A stretch of DNA of 64,000 nucleotides from Erysipelotrichaceae bacterium (GTDB taxonomy: Bacteria > Bacillota_I > Bacilli_A > Erysipelotrichales > Erysipelotrichaceae): assembly GCA_017473335.1 (NCBI GenBank), contig JAFULN010000005.1, positions 32,645 through 96,644 of the forward strand, written 5' to 3'. Below, one piece after another: positions 33,154 through 42,397 of the stretch. The position numbers were made by a program, and so were the translations under genes. Positions within the stretch are counted from its first letter, which is position 1; each line of letters opens with the position of its first letter. The notes under the pieces were generated by a model. That model was not told the DNA's origin. It saw nothing but the letters and a program-made list of their open reading frames with translations, and did no database searches.

Positions 33154-35092
33154 AGATAAATCGGTTTGGCGCAAGAGAATGAATGATATTATTTGTGTCA
33201 CTAAAAAGTTCTTCAAGTTCTGCAGGTGTCTTTTCAATGAGATTATTCAGGATACGCATAAAAGTGTAGACATCATTCTGATTGTTTCTGTTTCTGTAAT
33301 AGAAGATGAAATATTTTACTTTGGATCCATTCCAGTCAATGTCATTGTGATTGATTAAAATCATAAAAGTTGATTCAGGAAGAGTTTCATTGTAAGTGCT
33401 GATGAAAGCCATGTTATTTTTTCTAGATGAACTGTAGATTTCATCTCTTTGATTCAAGTCTTTGATGAATTGTTCCTTTGAACTAAACTCATTTTGATAA
33501 GTATCAGCGATAAACTCAAAGACATCTTTCTTTGTCTTGAACTTTGTTTTATGAATACTGTTGCCTAAACGTTCAGTCATATTATCAATGACTCTTTTTC
33601 TTAAAAAGTTCTCAAATCCGCTACATAATAGGGAACCATTTGAAAAATCAAGTGACAGTGCTTTTTTGTTTTGAAACATGGCATAAGATAAATCGGTCAG
33701 GATTAAATCAATGTCTTCTGACAATTCATTGATTCTAGTATATTCACTTGCATCAATGGTTTGAATATATCGTTTATATTTTCTTCCGAGATAACCAGCT
33801 ACATTTCTGGCATATTCTTTGCCATAGAGAGAAATAACAACAATTTTCAGATTCATAGAAGATTTATTCGCATGATCAAAAATACGTTCAAACAGATAAA
33901 GATTACTTTTACTATAAGTTTGATCAAGAGTAATCTGATAATGTTTTTCAATAATTTTTGTTAAAGTGATACAGAAATCTGCAGATAAACCAGAGACTCC
34001 ATAAAGAGGATAGAAAGATTCCATATCAAAAGGAGTTCCCATGATTCTTCGTAAATATATAGTTTCAAGATTACAGCTGAATTGTTCATAAATCTCAGAA
34101 GTAAAGAGCTCAGGATCTAAGTTTTCAGCCTGAATGAGTTCATTGAGTATTTCAGCACCTTTATTAAGTGAATGTTCACGTCTTGCAGGTTGAATCTGAT
34201 CAATTGAAGAGATAGATCGATATCCCATCATTAATCTTGCAAAGGAACAATAGTCATTTTCAGTAAGTGTAAAATCAAAGAATGATTTGAGTGATTCAAA
34301 GATTTCTTTGGAAATGATGTAGGCGATATCTGCATGAATCAATTCTAATTGTTTATTTGTAAAAGAAATGCTTTTTGTGTATGTATGACGTTGTTTGCAC
34401 AAGATAAGGTAATTCACCAGTTTTGGTGTATTGATGAATGAGAATTCATATTCTTTATACTTGGAGAGAATCTCAACAATTTTTGTTTTGATGATTCGAT
34501 ATTGATCAGATCCTGTTAAGAAATAGTCTGCATATTTTTTCTCCTGTCCTTTTTTAAGAGGGTCAAGATGCATATATTTCTTATGCAGAATCAGCATTTG
34601 TACGCGTTTACTAAACTCATCACCGGATACATATAATCCATGATTTTTCTTTAACTTGATTTCAAGACCATAACGTTTGATGCCCTGCTGAGCCAACGTA
34701 ATGCTTCGATTCACAGTACTTGGTGAGAAAAACAATTCTTCACTGAGTTTTTCTTGAGTAATGTAACCGGATGAAAGAAGTAGTCTTCTTAGAATATAGT
34801 CACTTCGATAAGTCTTAGATTTGGTATTAAATAATTTTCGTTTTAAATCATATTTTAATTGTTCAAAAGGCTGACCAGATAGTCTTTCATCATCAATGAC
34901 AAGTTTACATCCCTGTGATTGTTTTGAATCAATGTGAATGCCATAAGGAAGAAGTTCATCATTTAACCAGTTGATTTCATTGCGAATCGTACTTAAGGAT
35001 AAGTTACATAAATCTGCAAGATGTCGACTTGAAATGGAGGTGTTGTCCTGTGCCAAAAGATAAGAAAGAATTAAACGTCCTGTTTCAGTCAT
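33152..35092 (-). CDS. PRD-type (BglG/MtlR-like) transcriptional regulator
   Basis: 646 residues. The N-terminal HTH repeats (LILSYLLAQDNTSISSRHLA, LSLSTIRNEINWLNDEL) and a second wing near residue 110 (ITQEKLSEELFFSPSTVNRS) are followed by PRD-like helical domains, a EIIB-like region (KIVVISLYGKEYARNVAGYL, about residue 400) and a C-terminal EIIA-like part. PTS proteins usually phosphorylate such regulators. GAAAGGAGATG lies upstream. It is tail to tail with the second PTS unit and divergent from the 35.3 kb operon, either of which it may control. Confidence 0.8.
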   Translation of the reverse strand: MTETGRLILSYLLAQDNTSISSRHLADLCNLSLSTIRNEINWLNDELLPYGIHIDSKQSQGCKLVIDDERLSGQPFEQLKYDLKRKLFNTKSKTYRSDYILRRLLLSSGYITQEKLSEELFFSPSTVNRSITLAQQGIKRYGLEIKLKKNHGLYVSGDEFSKRVQMLILHKKYMHLDPLKKGQEKKYADYFLTGSDQYRIIKTKIVEILSKYKEYEFSFINTPKLVNYLILCKQRHTYTKSISFTNKQLELIHADIAYIISKEIFESLKSFFDFTLTENDYCSFARLMMGYRSISSIDQIQPARREHSLNKGAEILNELIQAENLDPELFTSEIYEQFSCNLETIYLRRIMGTPFDMESFYPLYGVSGLSADFCITLTKIIEKHYQITLDQTYSKSNLYLFERIFDHANKSSMNLKIVVISLYGKEYARNVAGYLGRKYKRYIQTIDASEYTRINELSEDIDLILTDLSYAMFQNKKALSLDFSNGSLLCSGFENFLRKRVIDNMTERLGNSIHKTKFKTKKDVFEFIADTYQNEFSSKEQFIKDLNQRDEIYSSSRKNNMAFISTYNETLPESTFMILINHNDIDWNGSKVKYFIFYYRNRNNQNDVYTFMRILNNLIEKTPAELEELFSDTNNIIHSLAPNRFI

Positions 35093-35264
35093 AGAATTTC
35101 ATCTCCTTTCATAGTTACCCATGAATAATTATAAAAGATGAAAAAATTGAAATCAATGAAGAGACTCTTCTGGAAAAGTCAGGGATTGGTCTTTAGTAAG
35201 TGTAAATTTTGAAAAAAAAATAGAAAAAATGACATGATATACTTGAAGTAGAAAGAGGGATTCT

Positions 35265-36086
35265 ATGGATTGGTTTAAACATGAAAAAATTGGTGATCGC
35301 ATCATCAGCATTACAGATTTAGGAAATGTACGTATGTTTCTGATTGAAGGGGATGAAAGATGCTGTTTGGTGGATTTGGGATTTGGTATAGGAAATATTA
35401 GAAAATATATTGAAGAAAACATTACACAAAAACCAGTGTTTGCCTTAGTGACTCATTGTCACATTGATCATGTCAATGCCTGTGCATTATATGATGAATG
35501 CTATCTGAATGAAAAAGACTGGAATCAGTATGAACGTGCTTATAATGTAGAACGCAGAAAATATGATGAGTTTAAGAATCATCCGATTTTAAAGGATGTG
35601 CCAATTGAGTTTTATGATCCAAGAAGAGAAAAGCCATTTTTGAATGTAGTCGATGGACAGGTTTTTGATTTGGGTGGTGTCACACTGAAGGTGATTGAAG
35701 TGCCAGGTCATTCACCAGGATCAATTGTCGTGCTGATCCCTGAACTAAGGACCTGTATTTATGGAGATGCATGTGGAAGACGTTTAGGACTTGCAGGGGA
35801 TGCAGCGGCACCAGTTTCTGTTTATTTAAAGGGACTGATGAATCTGAAACAATATGATGGTCAATATGACCGTATCCTAAGAAATCACAATGCACTTGAA
35901 TGTCCATTAGACATGCTGGATAATGTGATTGAATGCTGCCAGCAGATTTTGGCTGGAACTGATGATAAATATCCTGTACTTCGCGGAGGAAAATGGGTGC
36001 TTGCTGCAAAACAAGTTGATGAAAACCAGCGGCGTGTGGATGGCAAACAGGGAAATATTTTCTATCGTGAAGACAAACGCTGTTAA
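35265..36086 (+). CDS. Metallo-beta-lactamase-fold hydrolase, short form
   Basis: 273 residues. VTHCHIDHVNACALY is the HxHxDH motif, VIEVPGHSPGSIVVLIP and IYGDACGRRLGLAGDA give further ligands, and ILRNHNALECP gives the last His. An extended -10 (TGATATACT, 35235-35243) and AAAGAGGG precede it. It is followed after 15 bp by the ceramidase-like gene and then a MATE gene, apparently one transcript. The substrate is unknown. Confidence 0.85.
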   Translation: MDWFKHEKIGDRIISITDLGNVRMFLIEGDERCCLVDLGFGIGNIRKYIEENITQKPVFALVTHCHIDHVNACALYDECYLNEKDWNQYERAYNVERRKYDEFKNHPILKDVPIEFYDPRREKPFLNVVDGQVFDLGGVTLKVIEVPGHSPGSIVVLIPELRTCIYGDACGRRLGLAGDAAAPVSVYLKGLMNLKQYDGQYDRILRNHNALECPLDMLDNVIECCQQILAGTDDKYPVLRGGKWVLAAKQVDENQRRVDGKQGNIFYREDKRC

Positions 36087-36101
36087 AAGGAGGAAATGAA
36101 A

Positions 36102-37322
36102 ATGTTAAAAGCTGTACAAATGAAAACAAAAATCACTCCGGAAGGACGTTTCTTTCCGCCTATCATGCCCAATGGTCACTGGGCTGAAAACTTAGCTGAT
36201 GATCAGTATGCATCAGTACTAATTCTGGAGAAAAATGGGAAGAAACTGGTATGGGCATGTCTTGATGTGATTAGTATGGATGAAGAGTTTTCTACAAAGA
36301 CAAAAGAGAGAATCTCTGAATCTTTAAACATTCCAGTTGAACATATTAATCTTGGATATACACATTCACATTGTGCACCTCGTCTAGGTAAGGGAAAGGG
36401 CATGATGAAAAGTTCATCTCAGGAATATCTGGATTATGTTTCTGACAAGGTTTTAGATGTATGTGAACGCTGCATGAAACAGAAAATGGAAGAAGTCGAA
36501 GTGTTTGAGAAAAACTATGATGGATCTGCGTTTTATTCTAATCGCAATGGTTTAGATAAAGTGGGTGATACTCAAATCAAACTTCTTGAGTTTAGAAATG
36601 GTAATGATGAAATCAGAGGACTCGTTCTTTTGTATGCGTGTCATGCAACCGTTGTGAACTTTCAGAATACAAGAGACATGAATTCAGACCTAGCTGGATA
36701 TTTATGCCGTGGTCTTGAAAAGAAAACAGGTATTTATCCTGTGGTTATGCTAGGAGCGGCTGGAGATATGTCCAATCGCTGTCTAAGACAAGGTAATGAC
36801 TACAACGAATTGATTCGCGTTGGAGAAGGATTATTAGAAGAACTGAATAAAGAAACAACTGAAAGAAAATTAGTGATTGATGACATTCAGCTGGATTCTT
36901 ATCAGTTTAAAGAAACGTATGTTACAACAAAAAAACAAAGACAGGCACAGATTGACAACATTCATCATCAGATTGAAAAGGCTGCAACGGCTGATTTAAA
37001 GCGTGTGTTCAATTCAGCGTTGAAACATGCGATGATGAATCCGGATGGAGGTACATTTGTGCTGGATGTCAAAGGACAGATTTTACGTATGGGAGACCTT
37101 GAAATCTGTACAATGCCTGCAGAACTGTTCAGCTGCTTTGGCTTAGAAATTAAAAAGGCAATGAAGGTCAAGTGTCCTGTATTCTGGGGCTATTCCAATT
37201 ATTCTGTAGGCTATCTCTATAATAAAGAAGAAGCTGGATTGAGTTTTGAGAGTGCTGCGACGAATATTCCTGTTGGAGCAACAGAGGAAATCGTTGCAAT
37301 GTTAAAAGAAAAAGTAAGATAA
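36102..37322 (+). CDS. Neutral-ceramidase-like hydrolase
   Basis: 406 residues. GYTHSHCAPRLGKG supplies His ligands, YACHATVVNFQNT and MLGAAGDMSNRCLRQGNDYN the GxxGDxS/R motif. A paralogue of the 16915 protein with a similar length. The ATG at 36102 is chosen because AGGAGG lies 8 bp upstream; the ATG at 36096 is too close. It sits between a metallo-beta-lactamase protein and a MATE exporter. The amidohydrolase fold is sure from motifs; the substrate is not. Confidence 0.78.
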   Translation: MLKAVQMKTKITPEGRFFPPIMPNGHWAENLADDQYASVLILEKNGKKLVWACLDVISMDEEFSTKTKERISESLNIPVEHINLGYTHSHCAPRLGKGKGMMKSSSQEYLDYVSDKVLDVCERCMKQKMEEVEVFEKNYDGSAFYSNRNGLDKVGDTQIKLLEFRNGNDEIRGLVLLYACHATVVNFQNTRDMNSDLAGYLCRGLEKKTGIYPVVMLGAAGDMSNRCLRQGNDYNELIRVGEGLLEELNKETTERKLVIDDIQLDSYQFKETYVTTKKQRQAQIDNIHHQIEKAATADLKRVFNSALKHAMMNPDGGTFVLDVKGQILRMGDLEICTMPAELFSCFGLEIKKAMKVKCPVFWGYSNYSVGYLYNKEEAGLSFESAATNIPVGATEEIVAMLKEKVR

Positions 37323-37323
37323 G

Positions 37324-38670
37324 ATGAAAAAAGAAACCAGGCAATTTATACATGATGTAATGACATTGGCTATTCCTGTGGGATTTCAGTCACTGATCAA
37401 CAATCTCGTCAATATGATTGACGGGATTATGATTGGACAGCTGGGTGAAGCGTGTATTTCTGCGGTTTCTGTCAGTGGAACGTTTCTGTGGCTGGCAGAT
37501 ACCTTTATTATGGGAATATCTGGAGGAGCAGCTATCATCATGGCACAGGATTATGGAAAAGGTGAAATGAAGCGTATCAAACGTTTGTTTTCATTCGTGC
37601 TGATTCTTGCGAGTTGTGTTGCACTGGTTTTCTTTACACTCATGACACTATTTCCTGCACAAATACTGCGTATTTACAGCAGTATGCCAACCATTATTGC
37701 CCCTGGTGTCAGCTACATGAAGTATTTAAGATTTTCAATGGCACTGAACATGGTTTCTATGTCAATCGTTGCGATGTTAAGATCTGTTCGAAGCGTTAAA
37801 TTAGGCTTATATAATTCCATGTTTTCTTGTGTTTCCAATGTGTTCTTTAACTGGGTTTTTATCTTTGGGAATCTTGGTGCACCTGCCATGGGTGTTGCGG
37901 GAGCAGCTTTGGGAACACTGATTGCTCGTATGATTGAATTTGTAGTGTCATTGACATATTTATTTGTGTTTGAAAAGAATCTGAAATTTAGAATTCAAGA
38001 CTTTGACCCTCGACTGGATTTGTCCTTTTTAAAGCAGTATGCCGTAATTTCAGTGCCACTATTGGCAATTGATGTACTGAATAATTTTTCTTCATCTGTG
38101 CAGACAATGATTACAGGACGTATTAATGAATATTACCTGAGTGCAAATTCGATTGTGCATAATTCATGGATGCTTCCAAGCTTATTTCTGGGAGGAATTG
38201 GCATGGCGGCAGGTGTCATGATCGGCAATGCGATTGGTCGAAAGGATTTTGAAAAAGCGAAAAAGGATAGTGTTCGTTTTATTTATGCTGCACTGATTTT
38301 TGGCGCTTTTGCAGGGGCTATGGTTCAAGTGATTCGTCCTATTCTTTCAAGTTTTTATAATGTTCTGCCAGAAACTCTGCTTCTGGCAAAGCAGATGGGA
38401 TATGCTGCATCGATTAGTGTTTTCTTCCAAAGTATTGCCCGCATTTTATGCAATGGGGTCATTAAAGCGGGAGGCATGACACAAAAAATACTAAAGATTG
38501 ATGTCATTTCTACTTGGCTGATTGCCATTCCATTAGGTTATATCAGTGCTTTTGTACTGCATCTTCCAGCAGCTTTCCTGTATCTGATTCTCAGATCTAG
38601 CAACATTGTGAAAGCCTTTTGGGCATTTGCGCGTATCAAGAAACAGGATTGGATTCAAGTGATTGAATAA
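37324..38670 (+). CDS. MATE-family efflux transporter
   Basis: 448 residues, 12 helices. FIHDVMTLAIPVGFQSLINN then NMIDGIMIGQLGEACISAVS is the first-half signature, and FLKQYAVISVPLLAIDVLNN the second. It begins 1 bp after the ceramidase-like gene stop and is therefore coupled to it, suggesting export of a product or by-product of the two hydrolases. Confidence 0.88.
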   Translation: MKKETRQFIHDVMTLAIPVGFQSLINNLVNMIDGIMIGQLGEACISAVSVSGTFLWLADTFIMGISGGAAIIMAQDYGKGEMKRIKRLFSFVLILASCVALVFFTLMTLFPAQILRIYSSMPTIIAPGVSYMKYLRFSMALNMVSMSIVAMLRSVRSVKLGLYNSMFSCVSNVFFNWVFIFGNLGAPAMGVAGAALGTLIARMIEFVVSLTYLFVFEKNLKFRIQDFDPRLDLSFLKQYAVISVPLLAIDVLNNFSSSVQTMITGRINEYYLSANSIVHNSWMLPSLFLGGIGMAAGVMIGNAIGRKDFEKAKKDSVRFIYAALIFGAFAGAMVQVIRPILSSFYNVLPETLLLAKQMGYAASISVFFQSIARILCNGVIKAGGMTQKILKIDVISTWLIAIPLGYISAFVLHLPAAFLYLILRSSNIVKAFWAFARIKKQDWIQVIE

Positions 38671-38690
38671 CTATGATATATAGTAATATC

Positions 38691-38713
38691 AAAAAACCAT
38701 CATACAGATGGTT
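38691..38713 (-). terminator. Terminator of the LysR gene
   Basis: AACCATC-ATACA-GATGGTT with a run of A at 38691-38696, which reads as a U-tract on the minus strand. Confidence 0.7.
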
Positions 38714-39572
38714 ATGAATGATAGATTTGTTTTGCAAGTTCAAGATAGTTCTGTACAATTTCAGGACTATCTTTTTTTGTGACAAGTCCATATTCACGAG
38801 TCCATGATATATCAAGCGGGATGACTTTTAAAGGATGCATAAAGCGTGAATAATAAGCGGGTGTTAAAAAGATGTGACCTGACTGGCAGATTTCAAATGC
38901 TTTTTGTATTTGATCAGCGACTGGAAGAGTCCAATGAAGATCAGATAATTCGGTTTTAAGAAATTCAATTTGTTCTGGTTCGAATTGTCGTGTGTCAACG
39001 GTGACTGGAAATTGATGAAGGTCTGATAATCTTACTTTTTGACATTTGGAAAGCGGATGGTCTTCTATCATTAAACATACATAAGGGAGTTCAATGAGTT
39101 TTGTGTATTCTAGATTTAAGTCATCAATTTCTTTGATTTTTGGAGATTCTCCAATGTCTGCAATTCCTTCAGCTACACGTAATCGTTCATTTTTATGATG
39201 ATGCATTACCATCATTAACTGAATATCAGGATACTTTTCTAGGAATCGATAGGTGATTTTGTCCATCAGCATATGTGATTCGATACGGTTTAGTCTTAAT
39301 GTTTTGGATTCTGTGAGTTTCTTCTTGCAACGTTCAATCAGTTCTTTCTGCATTTTTAAGATTACTTTTGTGCCTTCGTAAAACTCTTTTCCTGCTTCAG
39401 TAAGCTCAATGCCTTTGGAAGTTCGATAGAAAAGAGTAAATTCTAATTCTTGTTCGAGAGTATTGATACGTTTTACAAGGGCTTGTTTAGAAGTGTATAA
39501 AATCTCTTCAGCTTGTGAAAAACTGCCGCACTCTGCAATGACAATAAAGGCTTCTAGTTGTTTTTCATTCAT
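38712..39572 (-). CDS. LysR-family transcriptional regulator
   Basis: 286 residues. MNEKQLEAFIVIAECGSFSQ, AEEILYTSKQALVKRINTLE and LFYRTSKGIELTEAGKEFYE form the HTH, followed by the periplasmic-binding-like effector domain. The ATG at 39572 has AAAGGAGA 8 bp upstream and is preferred over an upstream in-frame ATG. It is divergent from the nitroreductase-like lipoprotein, with an inverted TGTG-N8-CACA in between, the usual LysR layout. Confidence 0.88.
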   Translation of the reverse strand: MNEKQLEAFIVIAECGSFSQAEEILYTSKQALVKRINTLEQELEFTLFYRTSKGIELTEAGKEFYEGTKVILKMQKELIERCKKKLTESKTLRLNRIESHMLMDKITYRFLEKYPDIQLMMVMHHHKNERLRVAEGIADIGESPKIKEIDDLNLEYTKLIELPYVCLMIEDHPLSKCQKVRLSDLHQFPVTVDTRQFEPEQIEFLKTELSDLHWTLPVADQIQKAFEICQSGHIFLTPAYYSRFMHPLKVIPLDISWTREYGLVTKKDSPEIVQNYLELAKQIYHS

Positions 39573-39621
39573 GGTGTGTCTCCTTTTAGTTGACGAACTG
39601 GTAACTTTCCTCTGCTTCATT

Positions 39622-39637
39622 TGTGTAAAAAATCACA
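39622..39637. promoter_or_regulatory. Candidate LysR operator
   Basis: TGTG-N8-CACA in the 98-bp divergent region between the LysR gene and the lipoprotein gene. Confidence 0.35.
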
Positions 39638-39670
39638 TTACAATAAAAGTAATTCATAGGAGGAAAGAAA

Positions 39671-40513
39671 ATGAAGAAATTATTTTTACTGCTTCTGGCT
39701 GTTTTATGTCTGTGCGGATGTTCAACTCCAGCAGCAAACAATGATCAGACAAACGCTGAAGAAGAATACAATGCTGTTGAATTCTTGGATTGGATGCGTG
39801 CTGAAGATCGCTACAAGACAGTTGGTGCTGTTTCTAAATCAGAAGGTGCAAAGACAGGATATATTCTGGATGCATCTGGGAAGCCAACAAAAGAACATAT
39901 GGATGACATTTTGGATTTCACAAGCAAGGCAGTTGCCAGCGGTGGTGAAAATGATGTGTACTTTGTTGTCGTAGAAGATCCTGAAACACAGGCTTCTATC
40001 GTCGGTACAAACAAGGGTGTTTATACTGGTGAAGGTACAGTTGTTGTTTTGGTTTATTCTGAGCGTCTGGTTGCTGAAGAACATCAGGTTTCTCAGGATG
40101 GTACAGTCTATAAGTATCAGGTAGACCGTGGTTATTATGATGCTGGTATCGCAACAGGTTATTTAAACATTGCAGCTACAGCTTATGGCTATGGTACACA
40201 CATGTTCCAGGGTGTTGTATTGAAGAATACTCCAGTTGGTGAACGTTCATGGAACTATGATCAGTTCTTGAAAGATGCAGATGGCAACTGGATGACTTAC
40301 CGTAATGGTGACACAACAAGCGAAAAATGGTATGGTGATCATCCTACTGAAAATCTGAAGTTTGTTTGTGCAATTGTTGTGGGTACTATGGAAGAAGGAT
40401 TGAACATTGATGGATTTACTGGTCCAACAACTCGTTCTGAATATCCTGCAAACTACGCATACTGGAGCGGCTACACAGAAACTGAAGATTCAACTTCTGG
40501 TGCAACTGAATAA
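39671..40513 (+). CDS. Nitroreductase-like lipoprotein
   Basis: 280 residues. The signal is MKKLFLLLLAVLCLCGCSTP, with a lipobox Cys17 or nearby, so it is anchored outside the membrane. The core has DRGYYDAGIATGYLNIAATA followed by YGYGTHMFQGV, the D-x-G-x-A-x-x-N-hydrophobic helix pattern of nitroreductase flavoproteins, and RAEDRYKTVGAVSK near the N-terminus. A surface flavin reductase in an anaerobe could serve extracellular electron transfer; that is speculative. AGGAGGAAAG lies upstream, and it is followed by a strong terminator. Alternative: an unrelated binding lipoprotein. Confidence 0.65.
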   Translation: MKKLFLLLLAVLCLCGCSTPAANNDQTNAEEEYNAVEFLDWMRAEDRYKTVGAVSKSEGAKTGYILDASGKPTKEHMDDILDFTSKAVASGGENDVYFVVVEDPETQASIVGTNKGVYTGEGTVVVLVYSERLVAEEHQVSQDGTVYKYQVDRGYYDAGIATGYLNIAATAYGYGTHMFQGVVLKNTPVGERSWNYDQFLKDADGNWMTYRNGDTTSEKWYGDHPTENLKFVCAIVVGTMEEGLNIDGFTGPTTRSEYPANYAYWSGYTETEDSTSGATE

Positions 40514-40520
40514 GGAATTG

Positions 40521-40548
40521 AGAGACTGCAATGATGCAGTCTCTTTTC
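40521..40548. terminator. Bidirectional terminator
   Basis: AGAGACTGCA-ATGA-TGCAGTCTCT followed by TTTCTATTTC. Confidence 0.85.
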
Positions 40549-41612
40549 TATTTCTTGTTTCTTGTGTATTCTTCGACAATCTTTTGGGCTTGTTCCATAT
40601 AGACACCTTTTTCAGGATTGTAGGAGATGACAGTAAAGTTTGGTACATATTTGCAGCAGATAGTTACTGTTCCCTGTGCACGTTTTCGCTCTTTTTTGAA
40701 GTCATAATTCTGTGGGTCTTCAAGGATTTTAGCTGCAGTTTCTACAATATCGATAATCACATTGCTTTCAAGACCTACGGCAAAATGTCCACCATAGATG
40801 TAATCATATTCATCATTTCTAAATGCAAGTTTTCTCATTTGGTTATGATATGCTTCAATGGTTGAATACTTTCCATAAGGGTCACCTGGTCTTGGACCAT
40901 TTCCTACACCATTGGTTGCACTGATGAGATCATCACCTGAAATAAGAATTCTATTTTTCTTGTCTAAATACATGGCATGACCTGCTGCATGTCCTGCAGT
41001 CCATATGAGTTCTACATCATAGTCTTCACCTAAGTTAAAGATATGTCCATCTGGTACACCAATGAGTTCATAGTCTCTATATTCTGGAAGATCTTTCTTA
41101 TCAAAGTGAATCCATTTACAGTTTCCATTTTCATCAAACAAATAATCAAAGCAGTCTTTTGAACATTTATTTCTTACAGACCAAACTTCATATTCATGAC
41201 AATAGACCGTATCAAATCTAAAGTTCCCTAAAACATGATCAGGTCCTGTATGCGTGTTTACAACAATATATGGCATATTGCCTGTAATTTCTCTTACAAG
41301 TCCATCTAAGTCACCTAATCCATAAGCAGTATCAATCAGCATTGCCTTTTCGGGTCCAACAATCAGGTACATCCAGACATCTCCTGCACCATCAATGTTA
41401 TGAGTAAATAGTCCATAGAAGTTCTTTTCAAACTGAAATACTTCAACGTATGGATTCACATCATAGACTTTGCGTGTATCATGATGTTCCCTCAGCTGCT
41501 TCATAAAGGCCCAGCTGATATAGTTAGAGTATGGATGTTCTTTGCCTGGAATCTTTTTCGATTTGATATCTGTAATTGGTTCGTAGGTTTGTTTTCTTTT
41601 CTTCAGTTCCAT
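40548..41612 (-). CDS. Metallo-beta-lactamase-fold protein with altered metal motif
   Basis: 354 residues, paralogous over its whole length to the 30311 protein (shared DGAGDVWMYLIVGPEKAMLI versus DGVGDVWMYLIDGPEKCMIV). Where that one has HAHFDH, this one reads VVNTHTGPDHVLGN, so the second His of HxHxDH is Gly. The other ligands remain (TAGHAAGHAMYLD, ISGDDLI, YIYGGHFAVG). It may bind one metal or catalyse something different. The ATG at 41612 has AAAAGGAG upstream. It is transcribed alone, divergent from the phosphoglucose isomerase gene. Confidence 0.82.
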   Translation of the reverse strand: MELKKRKQTYEPITDIKSKKIPGKEHPYSNYISWAFMKQLREHHDTRKVYDVNPYVEVFQFEKNFYGLFTHNIDGAGDVWMYLIVGPEKAMLIDTAYGLGDLDGLVREITGNMPYIVVNTHTGPDHVLGNFRFDTVYCHEYEVWSVRNKCSKDCFDYLFDENGNCKWIHFDKKDLPEYRDYELIGVPDGHIFNLGEDYDVELIWTAGHAAGHAMYLDKKNRILISGDDLISATNGVGNGPRPGDPYGKYSTIEAYHNQMRKLAFRNDEYDYIYGGHFAVGLESNVIIDIVETAAKILEDPQNYDFKKERKRAQGTVTICCKYVPNFTVISYNPEKGVYMEQAQKIVEEYTRNKK

Positions 41613-41760
41613 GAGTGTGCTCCTTTTTCTGTATTGTATGATAGAAATCAAAATAAAAATGTTCAGAAAAAGAGTTAAATAAATGTTAAAAAATGAACTT
41701 TATCTACTAGATATTTTAAGTATTATAATAATAACAAAGACTATTTTAGGGGGCTTAATC

Positions 41761-42321
41761 ATGAAATTTAATCGTCCATGTTCATTTGATTTCGATTTAA
41801 CAACAGGTTTGTCATCTAGTGCAGTATCTAAAAAACGTTATCTTTCTGATTTGAAAAACATGTATCAGGATGAAGAGGCAAGGTTAAAGATTGAGTCTCG
41901 ACTTACTTATGAATATTATGATTTAGGACTTCCTGAAGAAGCAGGGGAACTATCATTTGGTACATCTATTTTATATCCTGGTAAAGTTGGAAATGAGTAT
42001 CATATGACAAAAGGTCATTTCCATCAAAGAATTGATACTCCTGAAGTATATTATGGACTTTCAGGTGAAGGATATATGCTGATGGAAAACATGGAAGGTG
42101 ATGTCTGCTGGGAAAAGATTACTCCAGGCAATGCTGTATATGTGGCAAAAGGATATGCACATCGCATGATTAATACTGGAACGGATCCTTTGGTTGTGTT
42201 CTATACTTATGAAGCGAATGCAGGTCATGATTATCAGACAATCTTAGATAAAGGTTTTAGAAAGATTTGTCTGGATAACAATGGCCCTGTATTTGTGGAT
42301 AACCCAAAATGGAAAGAATAA
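41761..42321 (+). CDS. Cupin-type glucose-6-phosphate isomerase
   Basis: 186 residues. MTKGHFHQRIDTPEVYYG followed by LSGEGYMLMENMEGD carries the cupin His-x-His and Glu ligands, with a later His in AKGYAHRMINTG. This is the small metal-dependent PGI known from archaea and some bacteria, not the usual 450-residue Pgi. It interconverts glucose 6-phosphate and fructose 6-phosphate. An ATG at 41683 is in frame but lacks a ribosome site; AGGGGGC precedes 41761. Single-gene unit with a strong terminator. Confidence 0.85.
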   Translation: MKFNRPCSFDFDLTTGLSSSAVSKKRYLSDLKNMYQDEEARLKIESRLTYEYYDLGLPEEAGELSFGTSILYPGKVGNEYHMTKGHFHQRIDTPEVYYGLSGEGYMLMENMEGDVCWEKITPGNAVYVAKGYAHRMINTGTDPLVVFYTYEANAGHDYQTILDKGFRKICLDNNGPVFVDNPKWKE

Positions 42322-42358
42322 ATGTTTATCTGTCCCTCTTTCTTTAATGGATAAGCAG

Positions 42359-42393
42359 AAAAAAGATATGCGAGGAATAAGCATATCTTTTTT
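42359..42393. terminator. Bidirectional terminator
   Basis: AAAAAAGATATGC-N9-GCATATCTTTTTT between the isomerase gene and the convergent PRD regulator. Its stem is nearly the same as that at 45912. Confidence 0.85.
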
Positions 42394-42397
42394 CTAT

